This document shows, piece after piece, positions 1 to 7,940 of a DNA stretch of 57,761 nt. The position numbers were made by a program, and so were the translations under genes. Source of the stretch: Alphaproteobacteria bacterium (lineage in GTDB: Bacteria > Pseudomonadota > Alphaproteobacteria > CADEGL01); assembly GCA_026400755.1 (NCBI GenBank), contig JAPLOM010000022.1, positions 61,901 to 119,661 on the forward strand, written 5' to 3'. Positions within the stretch are counted from its first letter, which is position 1; each line of letters begins with the position of its first letter. The notes under the pieces are model-generated. The model searched no databases, was not told the DNA's origin, and saw only the letters and a list, made by a program, of their open reading frames with translations.

Positions 1-284
1 TAATCCAAGATGATGCGCCGGCCCGGCGCCTCGGCCGGAAGCCGGCCGGACGCTGCGTCCTGTGGATCACAGGTCACGAAAAAAATGCAGGCCTTTTGGT
101 CATTGAACAGCTCGCCGCGCCGCGCAAGCACGCCGGCCATCGCTTGCATCGCGGAATCAGCCAGCGATTCCACAAAGCAGAGGACGACATAGCGTCCCGC
201 GACTGTATTGAAATGGAAGTTGGAGCGGCGGGGTGTGGGCGCGACGAACCAGGGAGCAGGATCGCCGATAGCGAGTTGGGGCAT
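1..284 (-). CDS. Redoxin-domain protein, N-terminal part (runs off the left edge)
   Basis: An uninterrupted minus-strand frame begins with ATG at 284-282 and continues through the window edge, giving 94 residues. It opens MPQLAIGDPAPWFVAPTP and continues with a hydrophobic strand GRYVVLCFVES, the beta-alpha-beta opening typical of AhpC/TSA-like redoxin folds. The place where peroxiredoxins carry their peroxidatic cysteine holds ESLADSAM with no cysteine, so a simple peroxidase role is doubtful. Related alphaproteobacterial proteins (from memory) join this redoxin-like module to a C-terminal 2OG-Fe(II) oxygenase domain; the C-terminus here is outside the window, so that is inference. It is divergent from the transporter at 578. 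ATG 284 fits because the family motif GDPAP starts just behind it. Confidence 0.6.
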   Translation of the reverse strand, partial: MPQLAIGDPAPWFVAPTPRRSNFHFNTVAGRYVVLCFVESLADSAMQAMAGVLARRGELFNDQKACIFFVTCDPQDAASGRLPAEAPGRRIILD

Positions 285-577
285 TGAATTTGTTCCAGCG
301 AAGCATTGGGGGCTGCGAACGAGCACCGAGATCATTGCTCATGCGAACAGAATCAAGAACTGCTTTACCAGCGGCGGGATATGCGCTATGCGCAACGCTT
401 CGCTTCCTTTCTCTCGTCGGTCGATTTTCTGATTGTGTAATTCTACTCAGAACTTGTTTGCATCTTGCGCCGAGAGGACCAACACTGCCTCGCGACGGTC
501 ATGTTTTCGCGCGGATTTTTTACGGTCTATTTATCTCGGTGACTTTCTTTCCGCTTTCACTCGACGGGGGCAGCCGC
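285..577. other. Divergent intergenic region
   Basis: About 290 bases separate the minus-strand redoxin start from the GTG start of the transporter. The transporter frame stays open through this stretch, but the translation has no membrane character and no family resemblance, so I treat it as non-coding. Promoters for both flanking genes should lie here. I see no convincing -35/-10 pair or inverted repeat. Confidence 0.4.
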
Positions 578-1459
578 GTGAAAATCCTGGACGTCCTCTT
601 CGCTATCGCCGTGCCAATCATCTGGGGATTGGGCTTCACGCTCGCCAAATTCGTGCTGGCGGAGTTCCCGCCGATCATGTTGATCGCGCTGCGCTTCAGC
701 GTAACCGCCTTGGCGCTGGTTTGGTTCGTGCGCATGCCACGCAAACTGCTGCCACGAATCTTTCTGGTCTCCGTGGTCAGCGCGACGATTCAATACAGCC
801 TGACCTATACGGGACTTGACGGCATGGATGCCTCGACCGCGGGCATCGTGATCCAGCTCGAGGTGCCCCTCGCCGCGCTGATCGCCGCCATCTTCCTCAA
901 GGAGCGCCTGGGCTGGCGACGCGCGGTGGGCATGGCCATGGCGTTCGGCGGCGTGGCGATCATGTGCGGCGAGCCCAGGATCCAGGAGAACATGCTGCCC
1001 GTATTCTTCGTCATGGGCGGCGCGCTGACTTGGGCGATTGGCCAGGTGATGGTGCGCGCCTTGGGCCAAGTCGGCGGCTTCACCCTGATCGCCTGGGTCG
1101 CGGTCATGGCTGCGCCTCAACTCTTCCTTTCATCCGCCGCGTTCGAAAGCGGCCAATGGGAGGCGCTGCGTAACGCCACCTGGGTCACATGGGCGGCCAT
1201 CCTCTATCTCGGCCTGATCATGAACGGCATTGGTTACGCCATGTGGTACCACCTGCTCGGCCGCTATCCGGTCAACCAAGTGATGCCCTACCTTCTCCTG
1301 GTGCCGGTAACGACGGTGGCCACCGGCGTCGTTCTGCTGGGCGAGGATTTAACCTGGATCGTCGCGCTTGGCGGGCTTGTGGTGGTCTCCGGCATCGCCT
1401 TCATCACGGTCGATTTGGAGCGGCTCCTGCCCGCCAGATTGCGCGCCGCACGCGGTTAA
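578..1459 (+). CDS. EamA/DMT-superfamily transporter
   Basis: Predicted inner-membrane permease of about 293 residues with roughly ten hydrophobic segments in two EamA repeats; substrate unknown (family members export amino acids or metabolites). The first repeat shows the family pattern of a WGLGFTLAKF helix followed by PPIMLIALRF, and ends in FLKERLGWRRAVGMAMAFGG; the second repeat ends in LLGEDLTW and a last glycine-rich helix. The frame is open upstream to 284, but homology starts at KILDVLFAIA, so I choose GTG 578, which has a GGGGG tract at 566-570 seven bases upstream. It is followed after 112 bases by the desaturase gene in the same direction. Confidence 0.85.
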   Translation: MKILDVLFAIAVPIIWGLGFTLAKFVLAEFPPIMLIALRFSVTALALVWFVRMPRKLLPRIFLVSVVSATIQYSLTYTGLDGMDASTAGIVIQLEVPLAALIAAIFLKERLGWRRAVGMAMAFGGVAIMCGEPRIQENMLPVFFVMGGALTWAIGQVMVRALGQVGGFTLIAWVAVMAAPQLFLSSAAFESGQWEALRNATWVTWAAILYLGLIMNGIGYAMWYHLLGRYPVNQVMPYLLLVPVTTVATGVVLLGEDLTWIVALGGLVVVSGIAFITVDLERLLPARLRAARG

Positions 1460-1571
1460 GCCACGGCTTCATGGGTGGCCTCGCCCTTGTTCGCGGCCGC
1501 CGACGCCACTACTCTTATTCGCACGACAGTAAGGTGCTTTCGGCCCGACAGGACACGGGAGGAACGGAAGA

Positions 1572-2561
1572 GTGGACGGTTTCGTCGGCGTAAACGACGT
1601 CATCGAGCCGCGCCGTCTCAAGGCGCTTTCGGAACGATCCGACGCGAGGGGGCTCATCCAAGCGGCGAGTCATCTAGGCGCGATCGGCGCGACGACTGCC
1701 TGCCTCGCGCTCACCTGGGGCAGCTGGTGGGCGGCGCCGTTCTTCTTCCTGCAAGGCGTCCTTCTGAACCAGCTCTATGCCGCCGAGCACGAGTGCTACC
1801 ACGGCACCGCGTTCAAGACCCGCTGGTTGAACGATTGGTTCGGGCGTCTCTTCGGCTTCGTGAATTTCTACCCCAGCGACTACGACAAATGGCAGCACTT
1901 CGCCCATCACCGGAATACGCAGGATTGGGTGAAAGACACCGAGCTTCTCAAGCGCAAGCCCTATGGCTCCGTCTGGCCGTTCCTCTGGATGTTCTCGGGT
2001 GTACCGTTTTTTTATCACCGCGTCCGCTCAATCGTTGGGCATGCGTTCGGCCACATCCCGGAGAAGATTTTCACCGAACGGCAGACGCGGATCCTGATCC
2101 AATCCGCGCGCCTGCATCTTGTTGGCTATGGGGTTATCGCGGCAAGCGCACTCGCGCTCGGGTCGTGGTGGCCGGTTGTCTATTGGATCGGCCCCATGAT
2201 GTGCACGAAGTGGGTCTACTGGCTCCAAGGCATCGGCGAGCACACAGCCACCACACATCACCGGAACACGCTGCAGAACACGCGCACGTTCCAGACCAAC
2301 GCCTTCATGCGCTGGGTACACTGGAACATGACCTACCACACCGTGCATCACACGTTTCCGAGCGTGCCGTTCCACCGGCTGCCGGAACTTCATCGCGAGG
2401 TAGCGGCGAAGTATCCGCACCCGCTGCCGGAGGTCACGTATTTCGGCTGCTGGTGGATGCTCTTCCGCGCGCTCCGGCGCGGGCGGACCGAACTCGACCT
2501 GGTCGCCGAGGCAGATGCGGCTTATCTCGCGCGCATGACGAAGGCCCGCGCCGCGGAATAA
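1572..2561 (+). CDS. Fatty acid desaturase family protein
   Basis: Integral-membrane di-iron enzyme of 329 residues. Three histidine clusters match the FA_desaturase pattern: HECYH at residues 73-77, HFAHH at 109-113 and HTVHH at 256-260, with an extra THHRNT stretch near 228. Hydrophobic segments lie near residues 35-65, 135-150 and 185-215, so the His clusters fall on one face. The likely reaction is O2-dependent desaturation or hydroxylation of a lipid acyl chain; the substrate cannot be told from sequence, and carotenoid- or sphingolipid-type hydroxylases share these motifs. Start GTG 1572 has a GGGAGGAACGG ribosome site just upstream. The downstream amidase begins 28 bases after the stop. 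Confidence 0.85.
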   Translation: MDGFVGVNDVIEPRRLKALSERSDARGLIQAASHLGAIGATTACLALTWGSWWAAPFFFLQGVLLNQLYAAEHECYHGTAFKTRWLNDWFGRLFGFVNFYPSDYDKWQHFAHHRNTQDWVKDTELLKRKPYGSVWPFLWMFSGVPFFYHRVRSIVGHAFGHIPEKIFTERQTRILIQSARLHLVGYGVIAASALALGSWWPVVYWIGPMMCTKWVYWLQGIGEHTATTHHRNTLQNTRTFQTNAFMRWVHWNMTYHTVHHTFPSVPFHRLPELHREVAAKYPHPLPEVTYFGCWWMLFRALRRGRTELDLVAEADAAYLARMTKARAAE

Positions 2562-2589
2562 GCTTCGCGGAAGCGTCCTGGAGAAACCC

Positions 2590-3354
2590 GTGATCGACGG
2601 CTTGAGCGTTATCGAGCGGCCCTCGCCCAACCATGGCGAACGACGGCTGCCCATCGACATGGTCGTGCTTCACTACACGGACATGGAAAGCGCCCAGGCG
2701 GCGCTCGACCGCTTGGGCGATCCCGCGGCCGAAGTCAGCGCGCATTATCTGATCGACGAAGACGGCGCGGTTCACGCGCTGGTCGATGAGACGAGGCGCG
2801 CATGGCATGCGGGGGCGGGATACTGGGCGGGAGAGACGGATATCAATTCGCGTTCCATTGGGATCGAATTGCAGAACCCAGGGCACGGGCTGGGATACCG
2901 GGATTTTCCGGCCGGACAGATCGCGGCCGTGGAGCGGATATTGCGGTATCTAATTACCAAATATTCGATCCTGCCTCGGCATGTGCTTGGGCACTCGGAC
3001 GTGGCGCCGGGACGCAAGCGGGATCCGGGCGAGCGGTTCCCCTGGCAGGCCCTGGCGGCGGCAGGGATCGGGCGCTGGCCCACGGCGCGCAAGCCGGATG
3101 GCGGGCCAGTCATAGCACCCGGCAAGACCCACGCGCTGGTGGCGGCCGTCCAGGAAGCGCTGGGGGTGTACGGGTACGGCCCGATCCGGATCTCGGGCAT
3201 GCTCGACGCCGAGACCGAGGCGGTCGTCACCGCCTTCCAGCGCCATTTCGTCCCCGAATGCTTCGCGGACGGCGTTGAGCCGCCGGGACATCTCGGGCCC
3301 CTCACCCGCGCGCGCCTGGCCGGGCTCGTTGACGCGCGCCCCGCTAAGGCCTAA
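2590..3354 (+). CDS. N-acetylmuramoyl-L-alanine amidase, AmpD type, with C-terminal peptidoglycan-binding domain
   Basis: 254 residues. An Amidase_2 domain spans about 20-165. The zinc ligands of AmpD are recognisable: His28 (VVLHYT), His135 (VLGHSD) and Asp145 (KRDPG), with the usual ten-residue spacing between the last two; Glu93 (GIELQN) and Lys143 match the other catalytic residues. A PG_binding_1-like domain follows at about 180-248 (AVQEALGVYGYG...). The reaction is cleavage of the lactyl-L-alanine bond in muropeptides. No signal peptide is apparent, so it may be the cytoplasmic recycling enzyme, although the PG-binding domain also fits AmiD-like envelope enzymes. Start is GTG 2590. RNase P RNA follows immediately. 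Confidence 0.85.
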   Translation: MIDGLSVIERPSPNHGERRLPIDMVVLHYTDMESAQAALDRLGDPAAEVSAHYLIDEDGAVHALVDETRRAWHAGAGYWAGETDINSRSIGIELQNPGHGLGYRDFPAGQIAAVERILRYLITKYSILPRHVLGHSDVAPGRKRDPGERFPWQALAAAGIGRWPTARKPDGGPVIAPGKTHALVAAVQEALGVYGYGPIRISGMLDAETEAVVTAFQRHFVPECFADGVEPPGHLGPLTRARLAGLVDARPAKA

Positions 3355-3363
3355 CTAGGCCCC

Positions 3364-3761
3364 GCCAGACGGCCGGATGGCCGCCTTTGCACGCAAGTGC
3401 GGGGGAGGAAAGTCCGGGCTCCATGGAAACGCGGTGCCGGGTAACACCCGGCGGGGGCGACCCCAGGGACAGTGCCACAGAGAAGAGACCGCCACAGCCG
3501 ACCCCCGGTTCGCCGGGGCAAGGCCGGCAAGGGTGAAACGGAGCGGTAAGAGCGCCCCGCGCCTCCGGTAACGGAGGCGGCACGGCAAACCCCACCGGGA
3601 GCAAGACCAAATAGGGACGGCACGCCGGGCGCAAGCCCGGCAGGCGGGTTTCCAAGCCGCCGTCCGGGTCGGTCGCGCGAGGCGCCCCGCGAGGGGCGTC
3701 CCAGATGAATGGTCATCCCCCGCGCAAGCGGGGACAGAACCCGGCTTACAGGCCGTCTGGC
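3364..3761 (+). ncRNA. rnpB: RNase P RNA, bacterial class A
   Basis: Catalytic RNA that trims 5' leaders from pre-tRNAs. The ends pair perfectly as helix P1: GCCAGACGGCC at 3364-3374 with GGCCGTCTGGC at 3751-3761. The conserved 5' core GGAGGAAAGTCCGGGCTCC is at about 3404-3422, and the conserved 3' core ACAGAACCCGGCTTACA lies at 3734-3750. ACGGAGCGGTAAGAGCGC at 3538-3555 matches the alphaproteobacterial middle region. Length is about 398 nt, normal for the class. It lies only 9 bases after the amidase stop and upstream of the dcw cluster. A T-rich stretch (AATTTTATA) follows the 3' end. Confidence 0.96.
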
Positions 3762-3771
3762 AATTTTATAG

Positions 3772-3785
3772 GGTATTTAAATACC
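3772..3785. repeat. Perfect 14-bp AT-rich palindrome GGTATTTAAATACC
   Basis: Eleven bases after the 3' end of RNase P RNA lies the self-complementary sequence GGTATTTAAATACC, followed by GTATTTT. It could be part of the rnpB terminator, or an operator or processing site. It is AT-rich against a GC-rich background. Function not established. Confidence 0.5.
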
Positions 3786-4216
3786 GTATTTTGAGCGATG
3801 GGCGCGTTGCATCACGGACGCGCCGCTGCAAATCCACGGTGGAGCGGCTGCCCAGACGGTGCAGCAGCACGAGGGAAAGAACGCTGGCGCGCCGCAAACC
3901 GCCGCCGCTTGGCGCTTTTTCCGGTCGACAGATCACGGTCTTTCGCGTCTTTCGCGCGTTACTTTCACTTCGTTCAAGTCTTCATTCCCGATGTTCGAAA
4001 CGAATACTTGCGAAACCTTTCCCCTCGTCTTGCCGCTCCGCGCCCCGCTTCGGATCAAAAATCCTTATGGGAACATACGGGGAACATAATTTCGTCGTAT
4101 TTCCGGGGCAGGATGCACGGGTCGGGAGGGCGATGAGGACTTGCACTAGATCGGGCGCGGATTCAAAAACCCGCCACAAACTCTTGAAACTCACTGTCTT
4201 TTACTATCAGAAGTCA

Positions 4217-4256
4217 TTGACGCCCATATAATCCCATGTTATCCCACGATGTCCCA
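4217..4256 (+). promoter_or_regulatory. dcw/mraZ promoter with four phased MraZ boxes
   Basis: Four copies of NCCCA (TGGGN on the other strand) start at exact 10-bp steps: GCCCA 4222, TCCCA 4232, TCCCA 4242, TCCCA 4252. Known MraZ operators in enterobacteria are TGGGN repeats separated by 5 bases, which is this spacing. TTGACG at 4217-4222 with a 16-17 bp spacer to TTATCC/TATCCC, and a separate TATAAT at 4227-4232, give overlapping promoter candidates, so bound MraZ would cover the promoter. This suggests autoregulation of mraZ and the whole dcw operon. The boxes are in the reverse orientation relative to mraZ. Confidence 0.75.
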
Positions 4257-4349
4257 TGAAAGTACGCCCCCAAAGGCGTGCCTGAACGGGATCCGATGTG
4301 GAGCCCGGTCGGGGAGACGGGCCAGGGGCCATGGGGCGTGGGACGGGCA

Positions 4350-4823
4350 ATGCCGCTGTTCCTCAACACCCACGTGAACAAGGTGGATCGCAAGGGACGG
4401 GTCTCCGTCCCGGCGCCCTTTCGCGCGGCCCTGACCGGCCAGGCTTTCAGCGGCATCGTGGCATTCCCCTCCTTCCGCGCCCCCGCCATCGAGGCGTTGG
4501 ACCGCGCGCGGATGGAGCATCTGTCCCAGAGTACCGACGACTTGGCGCAGTTCTCGGAAGCGCACGACGATCTGTCGGTCGCGATCTTCGCCAACGCGGC
4601 CGAACTGGCCTTCGACGGCGAGGGCCGCATCATGCTGCCCGAGACGCTGGCCAAACATGCCGGCATCGATGAGATGGCGGCCTTCGTCGGTCTCGGCCAA
4701 ACCTTCCAGATCTGGAATCCGGAGCGTTTCGAAGAATATCGCCGCTCCGCCGCCGAGCGCGCGCGGGAAAAGGGCGCCGCGCTGGTCCTGCGCCGGCCGA
4801 CGCCGGGTGGAGACGCTCCATGA
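4350..4823 (+). CDS. mraZ: Transcriptional regulator MraZ
   Basis: 157 residues, a DNA-binding regulator that forms ring-like oligomers and controls its own dcw operon. Two SpoVT/AbrB-like repeats each carry the DxxxR signature: D13-R17 in VDRKGRVSVP and D89-R93 in FDGEGRIMLP. ATG 4350 is chosen because homologues begin just before FLxTHVNKxDRKGR; upstream in-frame ATGs (4278, 4296) would add unconserved residues. The stop overlaps the rsmH start by 4 nt. The phased TGGGN boxes at 4222-4256 are the likely target. Confidence 0.93.
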   Translation: MPLFLNTHVNKVDRKGRVSVPAPFRAALTGQAFSGIVAFPSFRAPAIEALDRARMEHLSQSTDDLAQFSEAHDDLSVAIFANAAELAFDGEGRIMLPETLAKHAGIDEMAAFVGLGQTFQIWNPERFEEYRRSAAERAREKGAALVLRRPTPGGDAP

Positions 4824-5824
4824 GCTCCGGCACCAGCGCGCCAGACCAGCCGGGCGCGCACGTCCCGGTGATGCTCGGTGAAGTCCTCGAACTCCTGGCG
4901 CCGCGTGACGGCGCGATCTATGTCGACGGTACCTTCGGCGCGGGCGGCTACAGCCGCGCGCTGCTCGAGGCCGCTTCCTGCACCGTCCTGGCCGTCGACC
5001 GCGATCCCGACGCGATTGCACGCGCGGACGCGCTGGAAACATCCTTCGGTACGCGCTTCGCCATCGCGGAAGGCCGCTTCGGTGAGATGGCCACGCTCTT
5101 GGCCGCCCATCTTCCCAAAGGCGCGGACGGCATCGCGCTTGACCTTGGCGTCTCCTCGCCCCAGCTCGACGACCAATCGCGCGGCTTCTCGTTCCGCGCC
5201 GACGGCCCACTCGACATGCGGATGGAAAAATCCGGTCCCTCCGCCGCCGACATCGTCAACACGGCGTCCGAAGGCGATCTGGCCAATATCATCTTCAACC
5301 TGGGCGACGAACGTCATTCACGCCGCATCGCGCGTGCCATCGTGGCCGCGCGCCGCGAGAAAAAGCTGACACGCACGCGCGAGCTGGCCGATCTCGTGCG
5401 CGGCGCGGTGCCCGCCGCCGCGCGCAACGATGCGTCTATCCATCCCGCCACGCGTACCTTCCAGGCGCTGCGTATCCACGTGAACGACGAGCTGGACGAA
5501 TTGGATCGCGGCCTGACCGCGGCCGAAACGTTGTTGGCCCCGGACGGCGTCCTGGCCGTCGTGTCGTTCCATTCGCTCGAGGATCGCAGGGTCAAAGCGT
5601 TCCTGCGGTCGAGAAGCGGCGGCGCCCCCCGCGCCTCGCGCCACCTCCCAACCGGGGCCGTGGGCGCCGCCGCGCCTTCCTTCGAATTGCTGACCCGCCG
5701 GGCCTTGCGCCCGTCGGACGACGAAGTCGCCCGCAACCCCCGCGCGCGCTCCGCCCGTTTGCGCGCCGGTCGCCGCACCCACGCCCCGGCTTGGCCGGAC
5801 ACGTCCTGGAGGAACGCCGCATGA
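4820..5824 (+). CDS. rsmH: 16S rRNA (cytosine(1402)-N4)-methyltransferase RsmH
   Basis: 334 residues; SAM-dependent N4-methylation of C1402 in the 16S rRNA decoding centre. SAM motif I is YVDGTFGAGGYS at about residues 34-45, followed by the acidic strand AVDRDPDA. GIALDLGVSSPQLD and FSFRADGPLDMRM are family hallmarks, and FHSLEDRRVK lies near the C-terminus. Length is slightly above the usual ~310 because of a short N-terminal extension and a basic Ala/Arg-rich tail. It starts inside the mraZ stop (ATGA) and ends inside the ftsL start (ATGA), so translation is probably coupled. Confidence 0.95.
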   Translation: MSSGTSAPDQPGAHVPVMLGEVLELLAPRDGAIYVDGTFGAGGYSRALLEAASCTVLAVDRDPDAIARADALETSFGTRFAIAEGRFGEMATLLAAHLPKGADGIALDLGVSSPQLDDQSRGFSFRADGPLDMRMEKSGPSAADIVNTASEGDLANIIFNLGDERHSRRIARAIVAARREKKLTRTRELADLVRGAVPAAARNDASIHPATRTFQALRIHVNDELDELDRGLTAAETLLAPDGVLAVVSFHSLEDRRVKAFLRSRSGGAPRASRHLPTGAVGAAAPSFELLTRRALRPSDDEVARNPRARSARLRAGRRTHAPAWPDTSWRNAA

Positions 5825-6222
5825 TTCGCCGCTCCACCATCTTCACGCCTCTGGTCGCCATCGCGCTCGGCTTCGGCCTGTTCCGGCTGACCTACGAGGT
5901 GCAGACGCTGGAAGGCGAGCTGGCCCGCGTCAACCGCGCGGTCGTGGCCGAACGCGAAGCCGCCCACGTTCTGCGGGCCGAGTGGAGCTACCTGAACGAG
6001 CCCACGCGGCTGGAAGCGCTGACCAAGAAACATCTGAGCCTGCGCGCGACGCAGGACGGCCGCATCCGCACCGTCGCCGAAATTCCGGCGCGCCCCGACG
6101 CGCCGATCGCGACCGCCGCGAATAGCGCGACCGCGCCAACCACCGTCGCCGCCAACGTGACACCCGCGTCGTCGTGGGGCGAGGCTCGGCCCACCCTTAC
6201 CGCGGGGAAGCCGCTGCCGTGA
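5821..6222 (+). CDS. ftsL: Cell division protein FtsL
   Basis: 133 residues, a single-pass bitopic protein. A short basic N-terminus is followed by a membrane segment at about 9-25, then a coiled-coil-like periplasmic stretch (EVQTLEGELARVNRAVVAER) and a proline/alanine-rich tail. The motif RAEWSYLNEPTRLEALTKKHLSL is diagnostic of alphaproteobacterial FtsL. FtsL works with FtsB and FtsQ to activate FtsW/FtsI. ATG 5821 overlaps the rsmH stop by 4 nt; the stop overlaps the GTG of ftsI by 4 nt. No ftsB is in the window, as expected since it usually lies elsewhere. Confidence 0.88.
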   Translation: MIRRSTIFTPLVAIALGFGLFRLTYEVQTLEGELARVNRAVVAEREAAHVLRAEWSYLNEPTRLEALTKKHLSLRATQDGRIRTVAEIPARPDAPIATAANSATAPTTVAANVTPASSWGEARPTLTAGKPLP

Positions 6223-7940
6223 ACCAAGCGACCAAGCCGGGCCGTCGGACCGCCGCGCCCCCTGGGGCGCGGGTGGTGATCGACGGCGCGGCGAAGCAGG
6301 CGCTCGAAATCGGGCGCAACCGCCTGTTCGTCATCGCCGCCGTCTTCGCACTGGGCTTCACCGTCATCAGTGGCCGCGTCGTCGACGTGATGGCGCTGAA
6401 AGGCGGCGCCGCGCCGAAGAGCGCAGCCGTCGCCGTCGAACAGCCCGACCGCGCGGCCATCCGCGACCGTAACGGCGAGCTTCTGGCCACGAGCCTCGGC
6501 ACAGCGTCCTTGTTCGCCGACGCGACCCAAGTATCCGATCCCGCCACGGCGGCGCGCCAGCTGAAGGGCGTCCTGCCCGAGCTCAACGAAGCCGACGTGC
6601 GCACGAAGCTGACCTCCGAGCGCCGCTTCATCTGGATTCACCGCAACCTGACACCGCGCCAGCAATATGCCGTCAACCGGTTGGGCATCCCCGGCCTGTC
6701 GTTCCAGCGCGAGGCACGCCGCGTCTATCCACAGGGTGCCATGGCCGCGCACGTCGTCGGCTTCACCGATGTGGACGGCAAGGGCATCGCGGGCATTGAA
6801 CGCTCCTTCGACGGTGCGCTGGCGGCCGGCACCGCACCCATCGACCTATCGCTCGACATGCGCGTGCAGCACGCGGTGGTCGATGAGCTGACCAACGCGA
6901 TCAAGGACTTCAACGCCGTGGGCGGCGTCGGCGTCGTGCTGGACGTGCGTTCGGGCGAAGTCTTGGCCTTGGCCTCCCTCCCCGACTTCGATCCCAACCA
7001 TCCGGGCGACGTGAAGCCCGAGGACCGCTTCAACCGCGCGACGCTCGGCGTCTATGAAATGGGCTCGACCTTCAAGACCTTCGTCATCGCGGGCGCTTTG
7101 GATTCCGGCACGGCGACGCTGAAGAGCGGCTACGACGCAACCAACCCGATCCATATCGGCCGCTTCACCATCGAGGACTATCACGCTAAGCGGCGCTGGC
7201 TGTCGGTGCCCGAGATCTACATCCATTCGTCCAACATCGGCGCGGCCAAGATGGCGTTGGATTTGGGCACGCCTCAGTTCCGCGCCTTCCTGCACAGCGT
7301 GGGCTTCAACGAGCCCAGCCCGCTGGAGGTACCCGAGGTCGGCAAGCCAATGTCGCCGGCCCAGTGGCGCGACATCAACACCATGACCATCGCCTTCGGT
7401 CACGGCATGGCCGTCTCGCCGATCCAGTTGGCCAGCGCGACGGCCGCCATGATCAACGGCGGCATCCTGGTCCAGCCGACCCTCATCAAGCGCACCAACG
7501 TCGAAGGCGCGATGGGCGCGCGCGTGATCTCGCGCGAAACGTCGGCCGACATGCGCAAGTTGATGCGACTGGTGGTCGAACAGGGCACGGCCAAGTCAGC
7601 CGATGTTCCCGGCTACCTGGTCGGCGGCAAGACGGGCACGGCCGAGAAGACGGGCGTGGGCGGCTATAAGAAGAAGTCGCTGCTGTCGTCCTTCATCGGC
7701 GCCTTTCCGATGAACGATCCGCGCTACCTGGTGCTGGTCATGCTCGACGAGCCCAAGGGCAACAAACAGTCCTACGGCTATGCCACGGGCGGCTGGGTCG
7801 CGGCGCCCGCGGCGGGCCGCATCGTGCGCCGCATCGGACCGATGCTGGGCGTCGAGCCCGTCGACGACACCACACCAGAGATGAAGAAAGAGATGTTTGT
7901 CGTGGTGAATCCCAGGGCCCCGACCCTTGCGTCTTATTGA
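6219..7940 (+). CDS. ftsI: Septal peptidoglycan transpeptidase FtsI (PBP3)
   Basis: 573 residues; class B penicillin-binding protein that cross-links septal peptidoglycan in the periplasm. A proline-rich cytoplasmic stretch precedes the membrane anchor at about 34-51. The PBP dimer domain (IRDRNGELLATSL...) spans about 75-220. The transpeptidase domain carries the nucleophile Ser283 in STFK, an SSN motif near 337 and Lys471 in KTGT. GTG 6219 is preferred because it forms a 4-nt overlap with the ftsL stop and puts the length in the normal range; an upstream frame extension to 6174 would lie inside ftsL. The end overlaps the murE start by 14 nt. Confidence 0.95.
   Translation: MNQATKPGRRTAAPPGARVVIDGAAKQALEIGRNRLFVIAAVFALGFTVISGRVVDVMALKGGAAPKSAAVAVEQPDRAAIRDRNGELLATSLGTASLFADATQVSDPATAARQLKGVLPELNEADVRTKLTSERRFIWIHRNLTPRQQYAVNRLGIPGLSFQREARRVYPQGAMAAHVVGFTDVDGKGIAGIERSFDGALAAGTAPIDLSLDMRVQHAVVDELTNAIKDFNAVGGVGVVLDVRSGEVLALASLPDFDPNHPGDVKPEDRFNRATLGVYEMGSTFKTFVIAGALDSGTATLKSGYDATNPIHIGRFTIEDYHAKRRWLSVPEIYIHSSNIGAAKMALDLGTPQFRAFLHSVGFNEPSPLEVPEVGKPMSPAQWRDINTMTIAFGHGMAVSPIQLASATAAMINGGILVQPTLIKRTNVEGAMGARVISRETSADMRKLMRLVVEQGTAKSADVPGYLVGGKTGTAEKTGVGGYKKKSLLSSFIGAFPMNDPRYLVLVMLDEPKGNKQSYGYATGGWVAAPAAGRIVRRIGPMLGVEPVDDTTPEMKKEMFVVVNPRAPTLASY

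Larger units (their letters stand above)
3762..4349. other. Long gap between rnpB and mraZ
   Basis: About 590 bases without a convincing gene. Open frames exist (for example 3791-4231), but their translations are basic, low-information and resemble no family I know. The DNA is less GC-rich than its surroundings, especially 3940-4260. The left end holds the rnpB 3' flank and a palindrome; the right end holds the mraZ promoter and MraZ boxes (4217-4256). I see nothing recognisable at 3800-4190. Confidence 0.5.

Noticed and set aside
284-577. N-terminal extension of the EamA transporter
   Set aside because: The frame is open, but the added ~98 residues lack transporter homology and a good start; GTG 578 has a ribosome site and matches the family start.
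3975-4020. GTTC-containing sequence as an alphaproteobacterial LexA box
   Set aside because: The GTTC-N7-GTTC pattern is not met on either strand.
3791-4231. A 146-codon open frame between rnpB and mraZ
   Set aside because: Basic, low-information translation, no family match, poor initiation context, and its end runs into the mraZ promoter and MraZ boxes.
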